Origin: Chitinophagaceae bacterium
GTDB lineage: Bacteria; Bacteroidota; Bacteroidia; Chitinophagales; Chitinophagaceae
Reading direction: 5' to 3'
NCBI GenBank assembly: GCA_016786845.1
Contig: JAEUVB010000012.1
Location: 248,001 to 312,000 of the forward strand
Length of the DNA: 64,000 nucleotides
The notes under the pieces are model-generated. The model was given only the letters and a program-made list of their open reading frames with translations. It was not told the origin of the DNA and searched no databases. Below, piece by piece: positions 45,101 to 54,853 of the stretch (its first letter is position 1; each line of letters opens with the position of its first letter). Position numbers and translations under genes: made by a program.

Positions 45101-46465
45101 ACGGTGAAGCGTAGGGGCACGATTCAATAAGATCGGGTGACCTTTTAAAATGTTCTCCAAGATATCCCAAACAACCGCTTCTTTTTTCTCTACGAGTTTC
45201 TTCGCGCTCTTCACTGTTTTTACAATTCCGCGCTCGATGAGTTTACGAATCACAAATGGTTTGAACAATTCTGCAGCCATATCTTTCGGAAGACCACATT
45301 CATGTAATTTCATTTCCGGACCAACCACGATAACCGAACGACCTGAGTAGTCGACACGTTTACCCAGGAGATTCTGACGGAAACGCCCCTGCTTACCTTT
45401 CAGTACATCGGAGAGAGATTTCAATGCACGTCCGCCTTCTGCTTTAACCGCATTCGATTTACGTGAATTATCCATCAAACTATCGATGGCTTCCTGCAAC
45501 ATCCGCTTTTCATTTCTTAAGATCACCTCAGGGGCCTTGATCTCCAACAAACGCTTCAAACGGTTGTTACGGATAATCACCCGGCGGTACAGATCATTCA
45601 GATCAGAAGATGCAAAACGACCTCCATCCAAAGGAACGAGTGGACGTAATTCAGGTGGAATGACAGGGATGTATTGCATCACCATCCATTCCGGTTTATT
45701 TTCAATATGCGAATTGGCTTCACGGAAGGCTTCTACCACACTCAGGCGCTTCAGGGCTTCTGCTTTACGTTGCTGCGATGTTTCAAAGGCAGCCGCGTTA
45801 CGCAATTCATAAGAGAGTTTATCGAGTTGAATACGACCCAGCAACATATGCACGGCGTCGGCGCCCATTTTAGAGATGAACTTGTTCGGATCATCATCAT
45901 GGAGCATTTGATTTTCCTTAGGCAGTTTGTCGAGGATATCCAGATACTCATCTTCCGTCAGCAAAGCATTATTTGCATCTTCACTGTCTTTCAGATTGAG
46001 GGCAGTACGGATCATCGCTTCGGCTTCACCGGCTTGAATCACACAATAGCGCTCGTAATAGACAATCATTTCCAATTTCTTGGAACTCATGCCCAACAAA
46101 TAACCAATTTTATTCGGCAATGATTTGAAATACCAGATATGAACGACAGGCACAACCAATTTGATATGGCCCATACGCTCACGACGAACTTTCTTTTCAG
46201 TCACTTCCACACCACAACGGTCGCAAACTATCCCTTTATAACGGATACGCTTGTATTTACCGCAATAACATTCGTAGTCTTTGGTCGGCCCGAAGATTTT
46301 TTCGCAAAACAAACCATCACGTTCAGGTTTGTAGGTACGATAATTAATCGTTTCCGGTTTTAATACCTCACCAAATGAACGATCCAGGATCGAATCGGGA
46401 GATGCCAGGGTAATCGTGATCTTGTTGAATGCACCCCTGATCTTGTTTTCTTTTTTAGAACTCAT
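42149..46465 (-). CDS. rpoC: RNA polymerase subunit beta-prime (RpoC)
   Basis: A 1438-residue protein, normal length for Bacteroidota. Zinc site 1 is C66, C68, C81 and C84. The catalytic magnesium loop N-A-D-F-D-G-D has D484, D486 and D488. Zinc site 2 is C832, C905, C912 and C915. All key residues are present and the frame is intact. It forms the clamp and active site of RNA polymerase. Unusually, rpoB is not adjacent: upstream lies a 462-bp divergent intergenic region and then rplY on the opposite strand. The nearest promoter box (TACATTTG, 46721-46728) is about 255 bp from the start, so a long leader of about 250 nt is predicted. A strong terminator follows it. Confidence 0.98.
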   Translation of the reverse strand: MSSKKENKIRGAFNKITITLASPDSILDRSFGEVLKPETINYRTYKPERDGLFCEKIFGPTKDYECYCGKYKRIRYKGIVCDRCGVEVTEKKVRRERMGHIKLVVPVVHIWYFKSLPNKIGYLLGMSSKKLEMIVYYERYCVIQAGEAEAMIRTALNLKDSEDANNALLTEDEYLDILDKLPKENQMLHDDDPNKFISKMGADAVHMLLGRIQLDKLSYELRNAAAFETSQQRKAEALKRLSVVEAFREANSHIENKPEWMVMQYIPVIPPELRPLVPLDGGRFASSDLNDLYRRVIIRNNRLKRLLEIKAPEVILRNEKRMLQEAIDSLMDNSRKSNAVKAEGGRALKSLSDVLKGKQGRFRQNLLGKRVDYSGRSVIVVGPEMKLHECGLPKDMAAELFKPFVIRKLIERGIVKTVKSAKKLVEKKEAVVWDILENILKGHPILLNRAPTLHRLSIQAFQPKLIEGKAIQLHPLVCSSFNADFDGDQMAVHVPLSNAAILEAQLLMLASHNILNPQNGTPITLPSQDMVLGLYYISKGKKNLPNDPVKGEGMRFYGPEEVIIAHNEGKVDLHAYIKVKVNVRESDGTIVNKLLDTTVGRVIFNLNTPEKVGFINEVLTKKSLRNIIGDVIKYTDIPTTVRFLDDIKTLGFRTAFRGGLSFNPEDLIIPELKKTLLEAAAAEVDEVWDNYNAGLITNNERYNQIIDVWSRVDTRVTETLIKEMATDKQGFNSVYMMLDSGARGSKQQVKQLSGIRGLMAKPRKSGSTGSEIIENPILSNFKDGLNVLEYFISTHGARKGLADTALKTADAGYLTRRLVDVAQDVIIREVDCGTLRGIATSALKENDDVVEPLIDRIVGRSSLHDVIDYHGNLLVEAGQEITVDIAEAMEKVGIETVEIRSVLTCESKRGVCAKCYGLNLANGKMAQKGDAVGIIAAQSIGEPGTQLTLRTFHVGGVAGSSAIESQMLAKEEGKIEFDSVRTTKYVNKDGEETVVVITRMGEMRIVNDDGIVLMTSEIPYGSTLKVKNGQKLKKGEEICSWDPFNAVIISEITGTARFENVIEGITYRDEADEQSGMREKVIIETKDKARIPAIHIEGKDNKMYNIPVGSHLIINDGDEIQSGQILVKIPRVMGRSKDITGGLPRVTELFEARNPSNPAVVAEIDGVVSFGGVKRGNREISIESKDGIMKKYLVPLTKHIIVQEGDFIKAGTPLSDGSITPTDILSIKGPFAVQAYLVNEIQEVYRLQGVKINDKHIEVIVRQMMRKVTIEDAGDTKFLEGDIVDKLEFQEENDWIFDKVVVTDGGASDKMIPGQITTLREIREENSLLRRNDKTLVQYRNAQPATSSPNLLGITKASLGTFSWISAASFQETTKVLSQAAIAGKSDYMWGLKENVITGNLIPAGTGLKDFENIIVGSKDEYEIMMNSKQLLEFDDEE

Positions 46466-46720
46466 GGTTTTAAAAAATGTTTTTAAAGGTTAAACGAGTA
46501 TAGACGCGCCTTTCTGCGTGTACGATGAAGAATACCTAAAACAGTGATAGTGGCTACAAAAGCACTGTAAATCAGGAATTTCCAACGATTACTGTGCTGT
46601 CAAATAAAGGATTCCGGCAGTCATTTTGATACACATGTCAAGTGCAACCAAGACCATTGGTTGATGCTGCTTAAAGAGAGATAAAGAATCGATAATTTGT
46701 AGCCACAGAAAAACGAGGTG

Positions 46721-46728
46721 CAAATGTA
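46721..46728 (-). promoter_or_regulatory. -7 promoter box of rpoC
   Basis: TACATTTG on the minus strand, the only perfect TAnnTTTG match between 46466 and 46760 on that strand. Confidence 0.5.
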
Positions 46729-46855
46729 GGGATAAAATCCTTGTTCATCCACATTTTTTCTTTGAAAACAGCCGATTATCCAAAAATTTTTTGTTTAATT
46801 GGTCAATTTTTCAAAAATAAGGCCAAGTGAAAGGCTTATTTATGGATTAAATGTC

Positions 46856-46863
46856 TACTTTTG
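46856..46863 (+). promoter_or_regulatory. -7 promoter box of rplY
   Basis: TACTTTTG on the plus strand, 64 bp before the start codon of rplY. Confidence 0.5.
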
Positions 46864-46927
46864 CACCCCTTAAAAAACCTTATTTTTTCACAAAAGACTA
46901 CGGAGTCTATAATCCGAAAACATTTAT

Positions 46928-47515
46928 ATGAAATCAGTTACAATCGAAGGACAACTCAGAAGCGACTTTGGCAAAAAAGCGTCCCGCCACTATCGTTCTG
47001 AGGGTAAAGTGCCTTGTGTAATCTATGGTGGGGCTGAAAATGTTCACTTTACGACTACTCCCAAAGAACTTAAGAGTATCGTTTACACACCGGAATTTAA
47101 AAAAGCCATCATCAATGTCGGTGGCAAAACTTACGAATGCATCCTGAAGGATCTTCAATTCGGAAAATTATCTGATGAAGTAACCCACGTGGATTTCTTG
47201 CAATTGGTTGCCGGAAAGCGTCTGAACGCCAGTGTTCCATTGAAATTTAACGGACAATCTGTCGGTGTTAAATCCGGTGGACGTTTCGTGGTAAAAATGA
47301 GCACGGTAAACATTCGCACTACACCTGAAAACTTGAAAGCCAGTCTGGATGTTGATATCACCTACCTGGAAATCGGGAAAAACTTACGTGTGGAAGATAT
47401 TAAATTAGACAATATCGAAATCATGCACAACAAACGTATTCCGATTGCAGCAGTAGTAACTACTCGTGCTTTGAAACAAGCCGAGAACGAAAATGCTAAA
47501 GAGGGTAAAAAATAA
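46928..47515 (+). CDS. rplY: 50S ribosomal protein L25 (long form, Ctc/TL5 type)
   Basis: A 195-residue ribosomal protein that binds 5S rRNA. The N-terminal L25 domain (about residues 1-95, with ASRHYRSEGKVPCVIYGG) is followed by the CTC/TL5 beta domain (about 96-185) and a Lys-rich tail (ENENAKEGKK). The long form is usual in Bacteroidota. It stands alone here: neither pth nor a prs gene, the frequent neighbours, is adjacent. It is transcribed divergently from rpoC and ends in a clear terminator. Confidence 0.95.
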   Translation: MKSVTIEGQLRSDFGKKASRHYRSEGKVPCVIYGGAENVHFTTTPKELKSIVYTPEFKKAIINVGGKTYECILKDLQFGKLSDEVTHVDFLQLVAGKRLNASVPLKFNGQSVGVKSGGRFVVKMSTVNIRTTPENLKASLDVDITYLEIGKNLRVEDIKLDNIEIMHNKRIPIAAVVTTRALKQAENENAKEGKK

Positions 47516-47529
47516 TCTCTTGATAGAAT

Positions 47530-47561
47530 TTAAAAAGCGGGGCTCCATGCTCCGCTTTTTT
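47530..47561 (+). terminator. terminator of rplY
   Basis: Stem AAAAAGCGG with CCGCTTTTT (up to about 47561), an inner loop of about 11 nt and a T-run. About 17 bp after rplY. Confidence 0.85.
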
Positions 47562-47825
47562 TATGCCTATATATTAATTAAAATCATATAGCCGCGTATC
47601 TGATTCAAATCTCATGGACATTTTAAAATACCGGTATTGGTCCAGCAGACACGCTTTCCGTTTCAAGTCCTCCCTCCTGACGTGAGCATAGCCTCGGGCC
47701 ACCTGCGTCGTCACTCCGTGCTTTCCACTATCTCGTCAAATTTTTGACGAGACCGCTCGTTCATCCAATACAATCATGGTATTTGAATTGAACTGATGTT
47801 AAAATTTGGATGGGTAGGGAATTGC
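47562..47825. other. intergenic with perfect hairpin, no gene seen
   Basis: Between rplY and the convergent end of nuoN. TCTCGTCAA (47731-47739) pairs perfectly with TTGACGAGA (47744-47752) around loop ATTT. No T-run follows, so it is not an obvious terminator. Nothing else recognised. Confidence 0.5.
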
Positions 47826-49205
47826 TTAACGCAATATCAATCCCGGCAACACGCCAATAGCAATGACCAGAATGGCGTTGAGGATCAATAAAAAATGATA
47901 TATGCCATTCGGCTCCTCAGTCAATTCAGCTTCACCTTCTTTGAAATACATGCTCATAATGACCTTGAGATAGTAATAGGCACTCACCGCAGCCATCAAC
48001 ACGGCGAAGACCACCAAGCCCAACATTTTGCCTTGTTCTACGGTGGCACTTAAGACATAATATTTTGCGAAGAATCCACCGGTCAACGGTATACCCGCCA
48101 ATGACAAAAGACAAATCGCTGCAGTAGCGGCCATGATCGGATGTTTACGGGCCAGCCCTTGAAAACCTTCATAGGTATAATCCTTCATCCGAATCAATAC
48201 GGCAAACACGCCCAAAGAAGCCAGTGTATAAGCTACACTATACAGAAGCAACCCGTTCCAGGAAGTGGCATTAAAGGCGTAAATGGCGAATAACATAAAC
48301 CCTGCCTGAGCAATAGAGGAATAAGCCATCATGCGCTTGACACTCTGTTGATAGACTGCAGTTATATTTCCAATCAATAAAGTCAGTACGATCATTGCAG
48401 CGATAGTCATTTGCCAGGCATCGTTGACATTCCCAAACGAGAAATGAAACAACTTAATAAAGGCAACGAAGATGGCCACTTTAGCAATCGTAGCCATGAA
48501 AGGGGTGAATGCCGTAGGAGTTCCGTCATACACATCCGGCGTCCACATATGAAAGGGTGCGGCAGAGACTTTGAAACCCATGGCAAAAATAATCATCATG
48601 ATACCGACGAAGGACATGGCATTCAGCCCGGCTGTGTTTTGAAACTGAACGGAGAATCGATCACTCAGGATATCGAAACTACCTGTCGCTCCGTAGACCA
48701 ATGTGATCCCCATCAGTAATATCCCGGTCGTAAAGGCCCCCATTAAAAAATACTTCAAAGAGGCCTCATTGCTCTTAACATTTTCCTTGTCGCTTCCGGC
48801 TAAAATGTATTGCGGTATCGACAGGATTTCAATACCAATAAAGAGGATGAGCATATTTGAGTAGGAAGACAATAAATACACACCGGACATGACAAAGTAA
48901 ATCAGAGCAAAGTATTCAGCATCATTTCGTCCAACCTTGGCTATGTCTTTGTGAAACAACAGAACATACATAGTAGTACAGGCCGTAATCAACACATTGA
49001 ACCAAGCTGTGTAATGATCACTTTCAATCATGTCAAAATAGCTCCGGTTAGTTTGTGATACCAGAAAATAATCATAGCCGGTTGCTGCTAAAATAGCCAG
49101 TACAGCCAAGATAGCCACGCCCTGTACTTGCCCGCTTTTCTTAAAAAATAAGCCGGTGAACATCATGACAACGCCTGCCAATGCCGATACGATAATTGCA
49201 TTCAT
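47826..49205 (-). CDS. nuoN: NADH-quinone oxidoreductase subunit N
   Basis: A 459-residue Mrp-type antiporter-like membrane subunit of complex I, with about 14 hydrophobic helices. Diagnostic segments are LILFIGIEILSIPQYIL (with the conserved glutamate) and FKVSAAPFHMWTPDVYDGTP. It pumps protons in the membrane arm. It is the last gene of the nuoKLMN unit, 52 bp after nuoM. No terminator with a T-run is visible just beyond its stop. Confidence 0.95.
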   Translation of the reverse strand: MNAIIVSALAGVVMMFTGLFFKKSGQVQGVAILAVLAILAATGYDYFLVSQTNRSYFDMIESDHYTAWFNVLITACTTMYVLLFHKDIAKVGRNDAEYFALIYFVMSGVYLLSSYSNMLILFIGIEILSIPQYILAGSDKENVKSNEASLKYFLMGAFTTGILLMGITLVYGATGSFDILSDRFSVQFQNTAGLNAMSFVGIMMIIFAMGFKVSAAPFHMWTPDVYDGTPTAFTPFMATIAKVAIFVAFIKLFHFSFGNVNDAWQMTIAAMIVLTLLIGNITAVYQQSVKRMMAYSSIAQAGFMLFAIYAFNATSWNGLLLYSVAYTLASLGVFAVLIRMKDYTYEGFQGLARKHPIMAATAAICLLSLAGIPLTGGFFAKYYVLSATVEQGKMLGLVVFAVLMAAVSAYYYLKVIMSMYFKEGEAELTEEPNGIYHFLLILNAILVIAIGVLPGLILR

Positions 49206-49257
49206 TCTTTTCTGGTTTCAGACAATTTAATGCCCGTATTTTTTATTCCGATACGAT

Positions 49258-50691
49258 TTATACATTCACTAAGCCCATGAGCATTTTAGGGTAAAACCCG
49301 AGCCACAGAATAATGAGTATAATCAAGATCAGAATCAGTTTTTCATTTATTGTTAAATCTTTAAATCCTTCAGTGAGCGAATTGGTATTCCCGTAAGCCA
49401 CTTTTTGTATCATGGTCAGCGTATATACGGCCGACAGAATCACACCCAAACCGGCTGCAACAGTAAATGCAATCCGATAAGGTGATGCGGCATTAAATAA
49501 TCCATTGAACATCATAAACTCCCCGACAAACCCATTGGTCAGCGGCAATGCAATATTCGCCAAGGAAATCACCACCAAGGCTATAGTAAATGCCGGAGCC
49601 ACCTTCGCGATACCACCCATTTCACGCAAATCCTGAGTTTTCAATCGGTTTTCCAAAATGCTGACGATGATCCAAAGACCCATGATATTGATACCATGAT
49701 TGAACATTTGAATCGCTACCCCCTGCAGTCCCACTGCTTGTTGAGAGAAGATCGCTGCAGACATCAGTCCGATATGCGCAATTGAAGAATAGGCTATCAA
49801 ACGCTTGATATTGGTTTGCACCATGGCCATGATGGAGCCAAAAACAACACTGACCACAGAAAGCAACAAGATCAAATCCATCCAACGGACAGAGGCTAAA
49901 GGCAATACAGGTATCAGCCAGCGAATAACCGCAAACAATCCCATCTTCACCATGATGGCACTCAACACGATGGTCACCGGTGTGGCACTTTGCTCATATG
50001 CATCGGGCTGCCAGGTATGAAAAGGAAATATCGGCATCTTGATCGCGAAGGCGATGAAAATCATCCAGAATAATAAATTCTGTTGCCCCGCTTCTAATGA
50101 TGCTCCCGCTCCGACAAAGCTGCCGAACGAAAACTGATGCGCCGTATGCTGATAAATCATCAGGAAAGCAGCGAGCATGATAAGACTCCCTGCAAATGTG
50201 TAAACAAAAAATTTAAACGTCACCGGGATGCGACGAGGTCCGCCATACATGGAACTCAGGAAATAAACCGGAATCAATGCCACTTCCCAAAATACATAAA
50301 ACAACAAGGCATCTTGCGCCAAAAACACACCCATTAGCCCGGCCTGTGCCAATAACATCAATCCGTAAAAGGTATTCTTACGCTCAGGTTGTTTATTGCG
50401 AATGGAAATAAAAATAAACGGGAAAATAATGGCAGTTAATAAGACCATCAGTATGGATAAACCGTCTGTTAATCCCACACTAAAAGTGGCACCCAAACTT
50501 TCTATCCAACTATGCTGATATACCAAATCGATTCCGGGAGTATTCATGGTGAAATGAAAATATCCGGCCACGGCAAGAGCTAAAGTTGTAATAGCAACAC
50601 CCACGGCATGGATATGTACATTCCTTTCAGGCATCAACATGGCTGCCAGTCCACCGAGTAAAGGAATTAATATAAGAAGTACAATCAGCAT
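49258..50691 (-). CDS. nuoM: NADH-quinone oxidoreductase subunit M
   Basis: A 477-residue antiporter-like membrane subunit of complex I. It contains the conserved FYVFWEVALIPVYFL helix (essential glutamate) and KMPIFPFHTWQPDAYEQSATP, in which the lysine and histidine of the family are present. It is a proton-translocating part of the membrane arm, located between nuoL (33 bp upstream) and nuoN. Length and helix number are normal. Confidence 0.95.
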   Translation of the reverse strand: MLIVLLILIPLLGGLAAMLMPERNVHIHAVGVAITTLALAVAGYFHFTMNTPGIDLVYQHSWIESLGATFSVGLTDGLSILMVLLTAIIFPFIFISIRNKQPERKNTFYGLMLLAQAGLMGVFLAQDALLFYVFWEVALIPVYFLSSMYGGPRRIPVTFKFFVYTFAGSLIMLAAFLMIYQHTAHQFSFGSFVGAGASLEAGQQNLLFWMIFIAFAIKMPIFPFHTWQPDAYEQSATPVTIVLSAIMVKMGLFAVIRWLIPVLPLASVRWMDLILLLSVVSVVFGSIMAMVQTNIKRLIAYSSIAHIGLMSAAIFSQQAVGLQGVAIQMFNHGINIMGLWIIVSILENRLKTQDLREMGGIAKVAPAFTIALVVISLANIALPLTNGFVGEFMMFNGLFNAASPYRIAFTVAAGLGVILSAVYTLTMIQKVAYGNTNSLTEGFKDLTINEKLILILIILIILWLGFYPKMLMGLVNV

Positions 50692-50724
50692 TTTATAGTT
50701 TCAAGCTTGCGCTACGTTATTGTT

Positions 50725-52644
50725 TTAAAATTTATTATACCAAATCTGAATGACAAATAATAGAATCACACCCAGGACTGTCATAAACAGATAAAATCCG
50801 ACCAGCCCGTTTTGCAATAAGCGGAACCGATTACTGCCCAATTGCACCAGCTTCCCAATGCCATTGACCAAACCATCAATTCCGGCTTTCTCTACAAATC
50901 TTTCTTTCCACCGGCTAATTGTAAATAATGGTTTCACAATTACACCATCATACAGTTCATCGATATACCATTTGTTTTCAAAGAATTTGAAAATGCCACT
51001 GCTTTCCTTAGCAGCATTGTATTTTTTAAAGTAGAAATAACCCATCAATATACCCGCTACCGCAATAAGGGTGGCAATACCCATCAGCATCAATTCATGT
51101 TGATGACTTAAATGTTCGCCATGAGACACCTCCAATGAAGTGGCCAATACAGGTTTTAAAAATTCATGTAAGGCATGCGACATCCCCATAGACTCACCCA
51201 ATACCGCCGGGATACCAATAAATCCGCCTACAACCGACAAAATAGCCAATACCACTAATGGAACGGTCATCAATGCAGGGCTCTCATGCAAATGGTGACG
51301 TTGATCTTCCGTCCCTCTGAACTGCCCCCAAAAGGTTACAAACAGCAGACGGAACATATAATAAGCCGTCATCAGCGCCGCCAGCATACCCAAGGTCCAA
51401 AATATTTTTCCATAAGCCCCGCCGGTAAATACATGCATCATGATCTCGTCCTTTGAGAAGAATCCGCTCAATGGTGGAATACCTGCAATGGCAATACAGC
51501 CTATAAAAAAGGTGATGTAAGTAATTTTCATGTGGCTCTTCAATCCACCCATTTTGCGAATATCTTGTTCGCCTCCCATTCCATGTATCACCGAACCCGA
51601 ACCCAGGAAAAGCAGCGCTTTAAAGAAGGCATGCGTGATAACATGAAAAATAGCCGCCACATAAGCGCCTACCCCAAGGGCCATAAACATAAATCCTAAC
51701 TGACTCACAGTAGAATAAGCCAATACTTTCTTAATATCATTTTGTTGCGTGGCAATGGTCGCTGCAATGAGGGCTGTAGCCAATCCGATGATCAGAATCA
51801 CCTGCTGGGCCGTAGGCGCAAGAGTAAACATAAAATGACTCCTCGAAACCATATACACACCCGCAGTTACCATGGTCGCAGCATGAATCAATGCCGATAC
51901 CGGAGTCGGACCCGCCATCGCATCCGGAAGCCAGGTAAACAAAGGCACCTGAGCACTTTTACCGGTAGCACCAACGAAGAAGCATAAGGAAACCGCTGTT
52001 AAAAACGAAACATCCGGCGTACCACTGCCTATCGCCGCTTGAAGGGCTACAAAATCTAATGTGTTGTACTTGGAGAATAACAAAAACATCCCGACCAGGA
52101 AACCTAAATCCCCGATCCGGTTCATGACAAATGCTTTACGAGCGGCTTGGGTATAATCGAGATTCTTATACCAAAACCCGATCAAAAGATAGGAGCATAG
52201 TCCTACACCTTCCCATCCGATGAACATAATCAGATAGTTGGCACCCAAAACGAGCAGCAACATCGAGAACACAAACAAATTCAAATAAGAAAAGAACTTG
52301 GCCATCCCTTCATCATGCCCCATATAAGAGATGGAATACAAATGAATGAGAAAACCAATCCCGGTTATAACCATAAGAAATATACTACTCAATGCATCAA
52401 TTTGCAAAGAGAAGGGTATTTGCATACTGCCTGTATTAATAAAATCAAAGAGATGAACCACAACCGGAGAACCTGCCGGAATGGACTTCACTTCGGTAAA
52501 AAGGATGGTCGAAACGATGAAAGACGCCAATATCGCCAAAGAAGCGATCCAACCTGCTGATTTTCCCAATTGATTGCGGCCCAGACCTGTAATCAGAAAA
52601 CCGATCAATGGAAAAAAGGGAACTAACCAAACTAAATTCATCAT
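50725..52644 (-). CDS. nuoL: NADH-quinone oxidoreductase subunit L
   Basis: A 639-residue membrane subunit with the glutamate E145 in FIGWEGVGLCSYLL and the lysine-bearing GKSAQVPLFTWLPDAMAGPTP signature of the antiporter family. The long C-terminal extension with a lateral helix, characteristic of NuoL, is present up to the final membrane helix (FYLFMTVLGVILLFVIQIWY). It lies 8 bp after nuoK, so the two are translationally close. The start may be M1 or M2 of the double methionine. Confidence 0.96.
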   Translation of the reverse strand: MMNLVWLVPFFPLIGFLITGLGRNQLGKSAGWIASLAILASFIVSTILFTEVKSIPAGSPVVVHLFDFINTGSMQIPFSLQIDALSSIFLMVITGIGFLIHLYSISYMGHDEGMAKFFSYLNLFVFSMLLLVLGANYLIMFIGWEGVGLCSYLLIGFWYKNLDYTQAARKAFVMNRIGDLGFLVGMFLLFSKYNTLDFVALQAAIGSGTPDVSFLTAVSLCFFVGATGKSAQVPLFTWLPDAMAGPTPVSALIHAATMVTAGVYMVSRSHFMFTLAPTAQQVILIIGLATALIAATIATQQNDIKKVLAYSTVSQLGFMFMALGVGAYVAAIFHVITHAFFKALLFLGSGSVIHGMGGEQDIRKMGGLKSHMKITYITFFIGCIAIAGIPPLSGFFSKDEIMMHVFTGGAYGKIFWTLGMLAALMTAYYMFRLLFVTFWGQFRGTEDQRHHLHESPALMTVPLVVLAILSVVGGFIGIPAVLGESMGMSHALHEFLKPVLATSLEVSHGEHLSHQHELMLMGIATLIAVAGILMGYFYFKKYNAAKESSGIFKFFENKWYIDELYDGVIVKPLFTISRWKERFVEKAGIDGLVNGIGKLVQLGSNRFRLLQNGLVGFYLFMTVLGVILLFVIQIWYNKF

Positions 52645-52652
52645 GCAGCAGC

Positions 52653-52952
52653 TTAGTTTTTTAAGCGATTTAAAATATTCACATCTATGGATCGGACCTT
52701 GCGGTACATCAACACAATGATGGAAAGACCGACACTGACTTCAGCAGCAGCGACCACCATAATAAAGAAAACAAATAATTGGGCATTACTATCCTGATAC
52801 ATTCTACTGAAGGTCACCAAAAGTAGATTCACGGCATTGAGCATTAACTCAATACACATCAAGATGATGATGGCGTTCCGGCGCATCAGCACACCCATCA
52901 CTCCTATACAGAAAAGGGCAAGACTAAGAAAAAGGTAGTAGTTTGAAGGCAT
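52653..52952 (-). CDS. nuoK: NADH-quinone oxidoreductase subunit K
   Basis: A 99-residue three-helix membrane subunit of complex I with the conserved glutamate-bearing segment [19 protein letters not shown] and the second glutamate in [14 protein letters not shown]. It is the first gene of the nuoKLMN unit: nuoJ is not upstream, where a lipoprotein gene with its own terminator lies instead. A perfect promoter box (TATTTTTG, 52973-52980) precedes it by 20 bp. Confidence 0.95.
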   Translation of the reverse strand: MPSNYYLFLSLALFCIGVMGVLMRRNAIIILMCIELMLNAVNLLLVTFSRMYQDSNAQLFVFFIMVVAAAEVSVGLSIIVLMYRKVRSIDVNILNRLKN

Positions 52953-52972
52953 GCTTAGGGTAAAAAGTCGGA

Positions 52973-52980
52973 CAAAAATA
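52973..52980 (-). promoter_or_regulatory. -7 promoter box of nuoKLMN
   Basis: TATTTTTG on the minus strand, 20 nt before the nuoK ATG. It supports a separate transcription unit for nuoKLMN. Confidence 0.55.
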
Positions 52981-53118
52981 ATGTTTCACATGAGAAAAAG
53001 GTAATTCTTTTATAGGAAATGTTTAAAAGCCTTTCAGACAGGCAATCATAAAGATCAATTCCTTCTTGAAGCCCCCTGTTTGACCTATGATTTCAGGCAT
53101 TTTGAGAAGGTTTCGCAT

Positions 53119-53144
53119 AAAAAAAGCACCGGTAATCCGGTGCT
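53119..53144 (-). terminator. terminator of the small lipoprotein gene
   Basis: Perfect 8-bp stem AGCACCGG (53125-53132) with CCGGTGCT (53137-53144), loop TAAT, followed on the minus strand by a T-run (53119-53125). It isolates nuoK from upstream transcription. Confidence 0.9.
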
Positions 53145-53170
53145 CTGTGTTAGCGTTAATCTATTCGAAT

Positions 53171-53593
53171 CTAGTAGCGCAGCAGTTTCGCACTGTAGCT
53201 ATGACCACTTTGGGTATAATCACTTCCGCGATCGGCCCATATTTGACTGTTGGTTTCACAATCTGTAATGTAAAAGCGGGTAATCGGTAATGCTTTGCAA
53301 TAATTGATGTCGATGTAAAACTCTCTGTTAAACATAGATCCGTCACGCTTCACATCCCACTCAAAATCATCATTAATGCCGCTACCTTCAAATCCGGTTT
53401 TGTTTTTGTTGAAATGCATGGAAAGGGTATCGGTATCGATAACTTCTACACCGGCACTCATGTAACGGTCAAAAAGATACATGGTCCAGTTACCACCCAT
53501 ATCCGGGAGCGACTTTTCAGGTTTCTTCTTACATGAAGCCACACTGAGAACCAAAATGAACATTGCAATAATAGGTAAAATTGATTTCGACAT
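53171..53593 (-). CDS. small lipoprotein of unknown function
   Basis: A 140-residue lipoprotein: signal with lipobox SVASC (C21), followed by a KKKPEKS linker. The mature domain (GGNWTMYLFDRYMSAG ... FYIDINYCKALP) looks like a small lipocalin-like or beta-rich domain with aromatic residues and a cysteine pair (CKAL, DCETN). No family is recognised with confidence. It has its own promoter box (53598-53605, 4 nt before the ATG) and terminator, so it is monocistronic and expected to be leaderless. Confidence 0.7.
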   Translation of the reverse strand: MSKSILPIIAMFILVLSVASCKKKPEKSLPDMGGNWTMYLFDRYMSAGVEVIDTDTLSMHFNKNKTGFEGSGINDDFEWDVKRDGSMFNREFYIDINYCKALPITRFYITDCETNSQIWADRGSDYTQSGHSYSAKLLRY

Positions 53594-53597
53594 GCCA

Positions 53598-53605
53598 CAA
53601 ATGTA
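53598..53605 (-). promoter_or_regulatory. -7 promoter box of the small lipoprotein gene
   Basis: TACATTTG on the minus strand, exactly 4 nt before the ATG. Confidence 0.55.
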
Positions 53606-53761
53606 AATAGAAAGTCCTAATTGTGCAAGTGTACAAGACGCTAATTCATCTGCCTTCCACTCCCCTAAATTTTAGCCTCTTGCCAACGACTCGAAGAAAA
53701 CATCCCGCGAATCTTCCCCGTTTCATTTAATTTCATACTTTAGCACGGCAAGTTAAAACGC

Positions 53762-54844
53762 ATGAGTCTGAAAAATAATTATGTGGCCATTATGGCCGGT
53801 GGTATCGGTAGCCGCTTCTGGCCTGAAAGCAGAAATGCACACCCCAAACAATTTCTGGATATCCTCGGCACCGGCAAATCGCTGATCCAATGGACCTACG
53901 ATCGATTTAAAAATATTTGCCCCAAGGAAAATATTTTTATCATCACGAATGAACATTATATCCCGACTCTAAAGAATCAACTCCCCGACCTCGACGATAA
54001 TAATATCCTCAGCGAACCTTCACGAAAAAACACGGCCCCTTGCGCAGCCTATATTGCGCATAAGCTGAAAGCCCTGAATCCGGACGCCAATATCATCATG
54101 AGCCCCGCCGATCACTTAATCTTCGATGAAAGAAAGTTTGAACGGGATATCATTAATTCACTCGACTTCGTCAGCAAGCATGATGTATTGGTCACCCTGG
54201 GTATTAAACCCACCCGCCCCGATACCGGATACGGCTATATTCAATACGATACCACCAAGAATATTGAATCCTTTTATCAGGTGAAAACATTTACGGAAAA
54301 ACCCTCACACGAACTGGCAGAAACTTTTATCCGTAGTGGCGATTTCCTCTGGAATGCAGGGATATTTGTTTGGAATGTAGACACCGTGCTTTCTGCCCTC
54401 GAAAAATTTCTGCCGGAAATGAATGATGTTTTCGCTCAGGTCACCAAATACAATACACCCGAAGAACATTCGGAAATCGAACAGGTCTATCCACAATGCA
54501 CCAATATCTCTATCGATTACGGCATCATGGAAAAAGCCAAAAATGTGTATGTCAACCCATCCTACTTCGGTTGGTGCGACCTGGGCACATGGAACAGCGC
54601 CTATGATAATTCGGAAAAAGATTATCTCGGAAATGCAGTCTATGGTAAAAATGTCATGATCGTGGATGCTTCACAATGCATGGTAAAAGCCCCGAATGAT
54701 AAATTGATCGTCTTACAGGGTCTCGAAAATTTTATCATCATTGATACCGATGATGTTTTACTCATTTGCGAACGTAACCGCGAACAACAAATCAAGGATT
54801 ACGTGGCTGAAGTGAGAAGAAATAAAGGCGATAAATTCCTATAA
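53762..54844 (+). CDS. manC: mannose-1-phosphate guanylyltransferase
   Basis: A 360-residue enzyme making GDP-mannose from mannose-1-phosphate and GTP, a precursor of surface glycans. The nucleotidyltransferase signature A-G-G-I-G-S-R-F-W-P-E-S-R (residues 12-24) and P28-K29-Q30-F31 are complete, and the family segments MSPADHLI, FTEKPSHELAE and WCDLGTWNS follow. The C-terminal part is the short left-handed beta-helix only; there is no fused mannose-6-phosphate isomerase domain, as in the single-function form. A near-consensus TACTTTAG box lies about 20 bp upstream. The aminotransferase gene starts 9 bp downstream, suggesting one transcript. Confidence 0.93.
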   Translation: MSLKNNYVAIMAGGIGSRFWPESRNAHPKQFLDILGTGKSLIQWTYDRFKNICPKENIFIITNEHYIPTLKNQLPDLDDNNILSEPSRKNTAPCAAYIAHKLKALNPDANIIMSPADHLIFDERKFERDIINSLDFVSKHDVLVTLGIKPTRPDTGYGYIQYDTTKNIESFYQVKTFTEKPSHELAETFIRSGDFLWNAGIFVWNVDTVLSALEKFLPEMNDVFAQVTKYNTPEEHSEIEQVYPQCTNISIDYGIMEKAKNVYVNPSYFGWCDLGTWNSAYDNSEKDYLGNAVYGKNVMIVDASQCMVKAPNDKLIVLQGLENFIIIDTDDVLLICERNREQQIKDYVAEVRRNKGDKFL

Positions 54845-54853
54845 ACCCGCATC

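Larger units (their letters stand above)
46466..46927. other. divergent promoter region between rpoC and rplY
   Basis: 462 bp with promoter boxes on both strands: 46721-46728 (minus, rpoC) and 46856-46863 (plus, rplY). The rpoC-side leader of about 250 nt has no open frame of note. A short ACGC...GCGT pairing is seen near 46505. No known leader RNA recognised. Confidence 0.6.
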
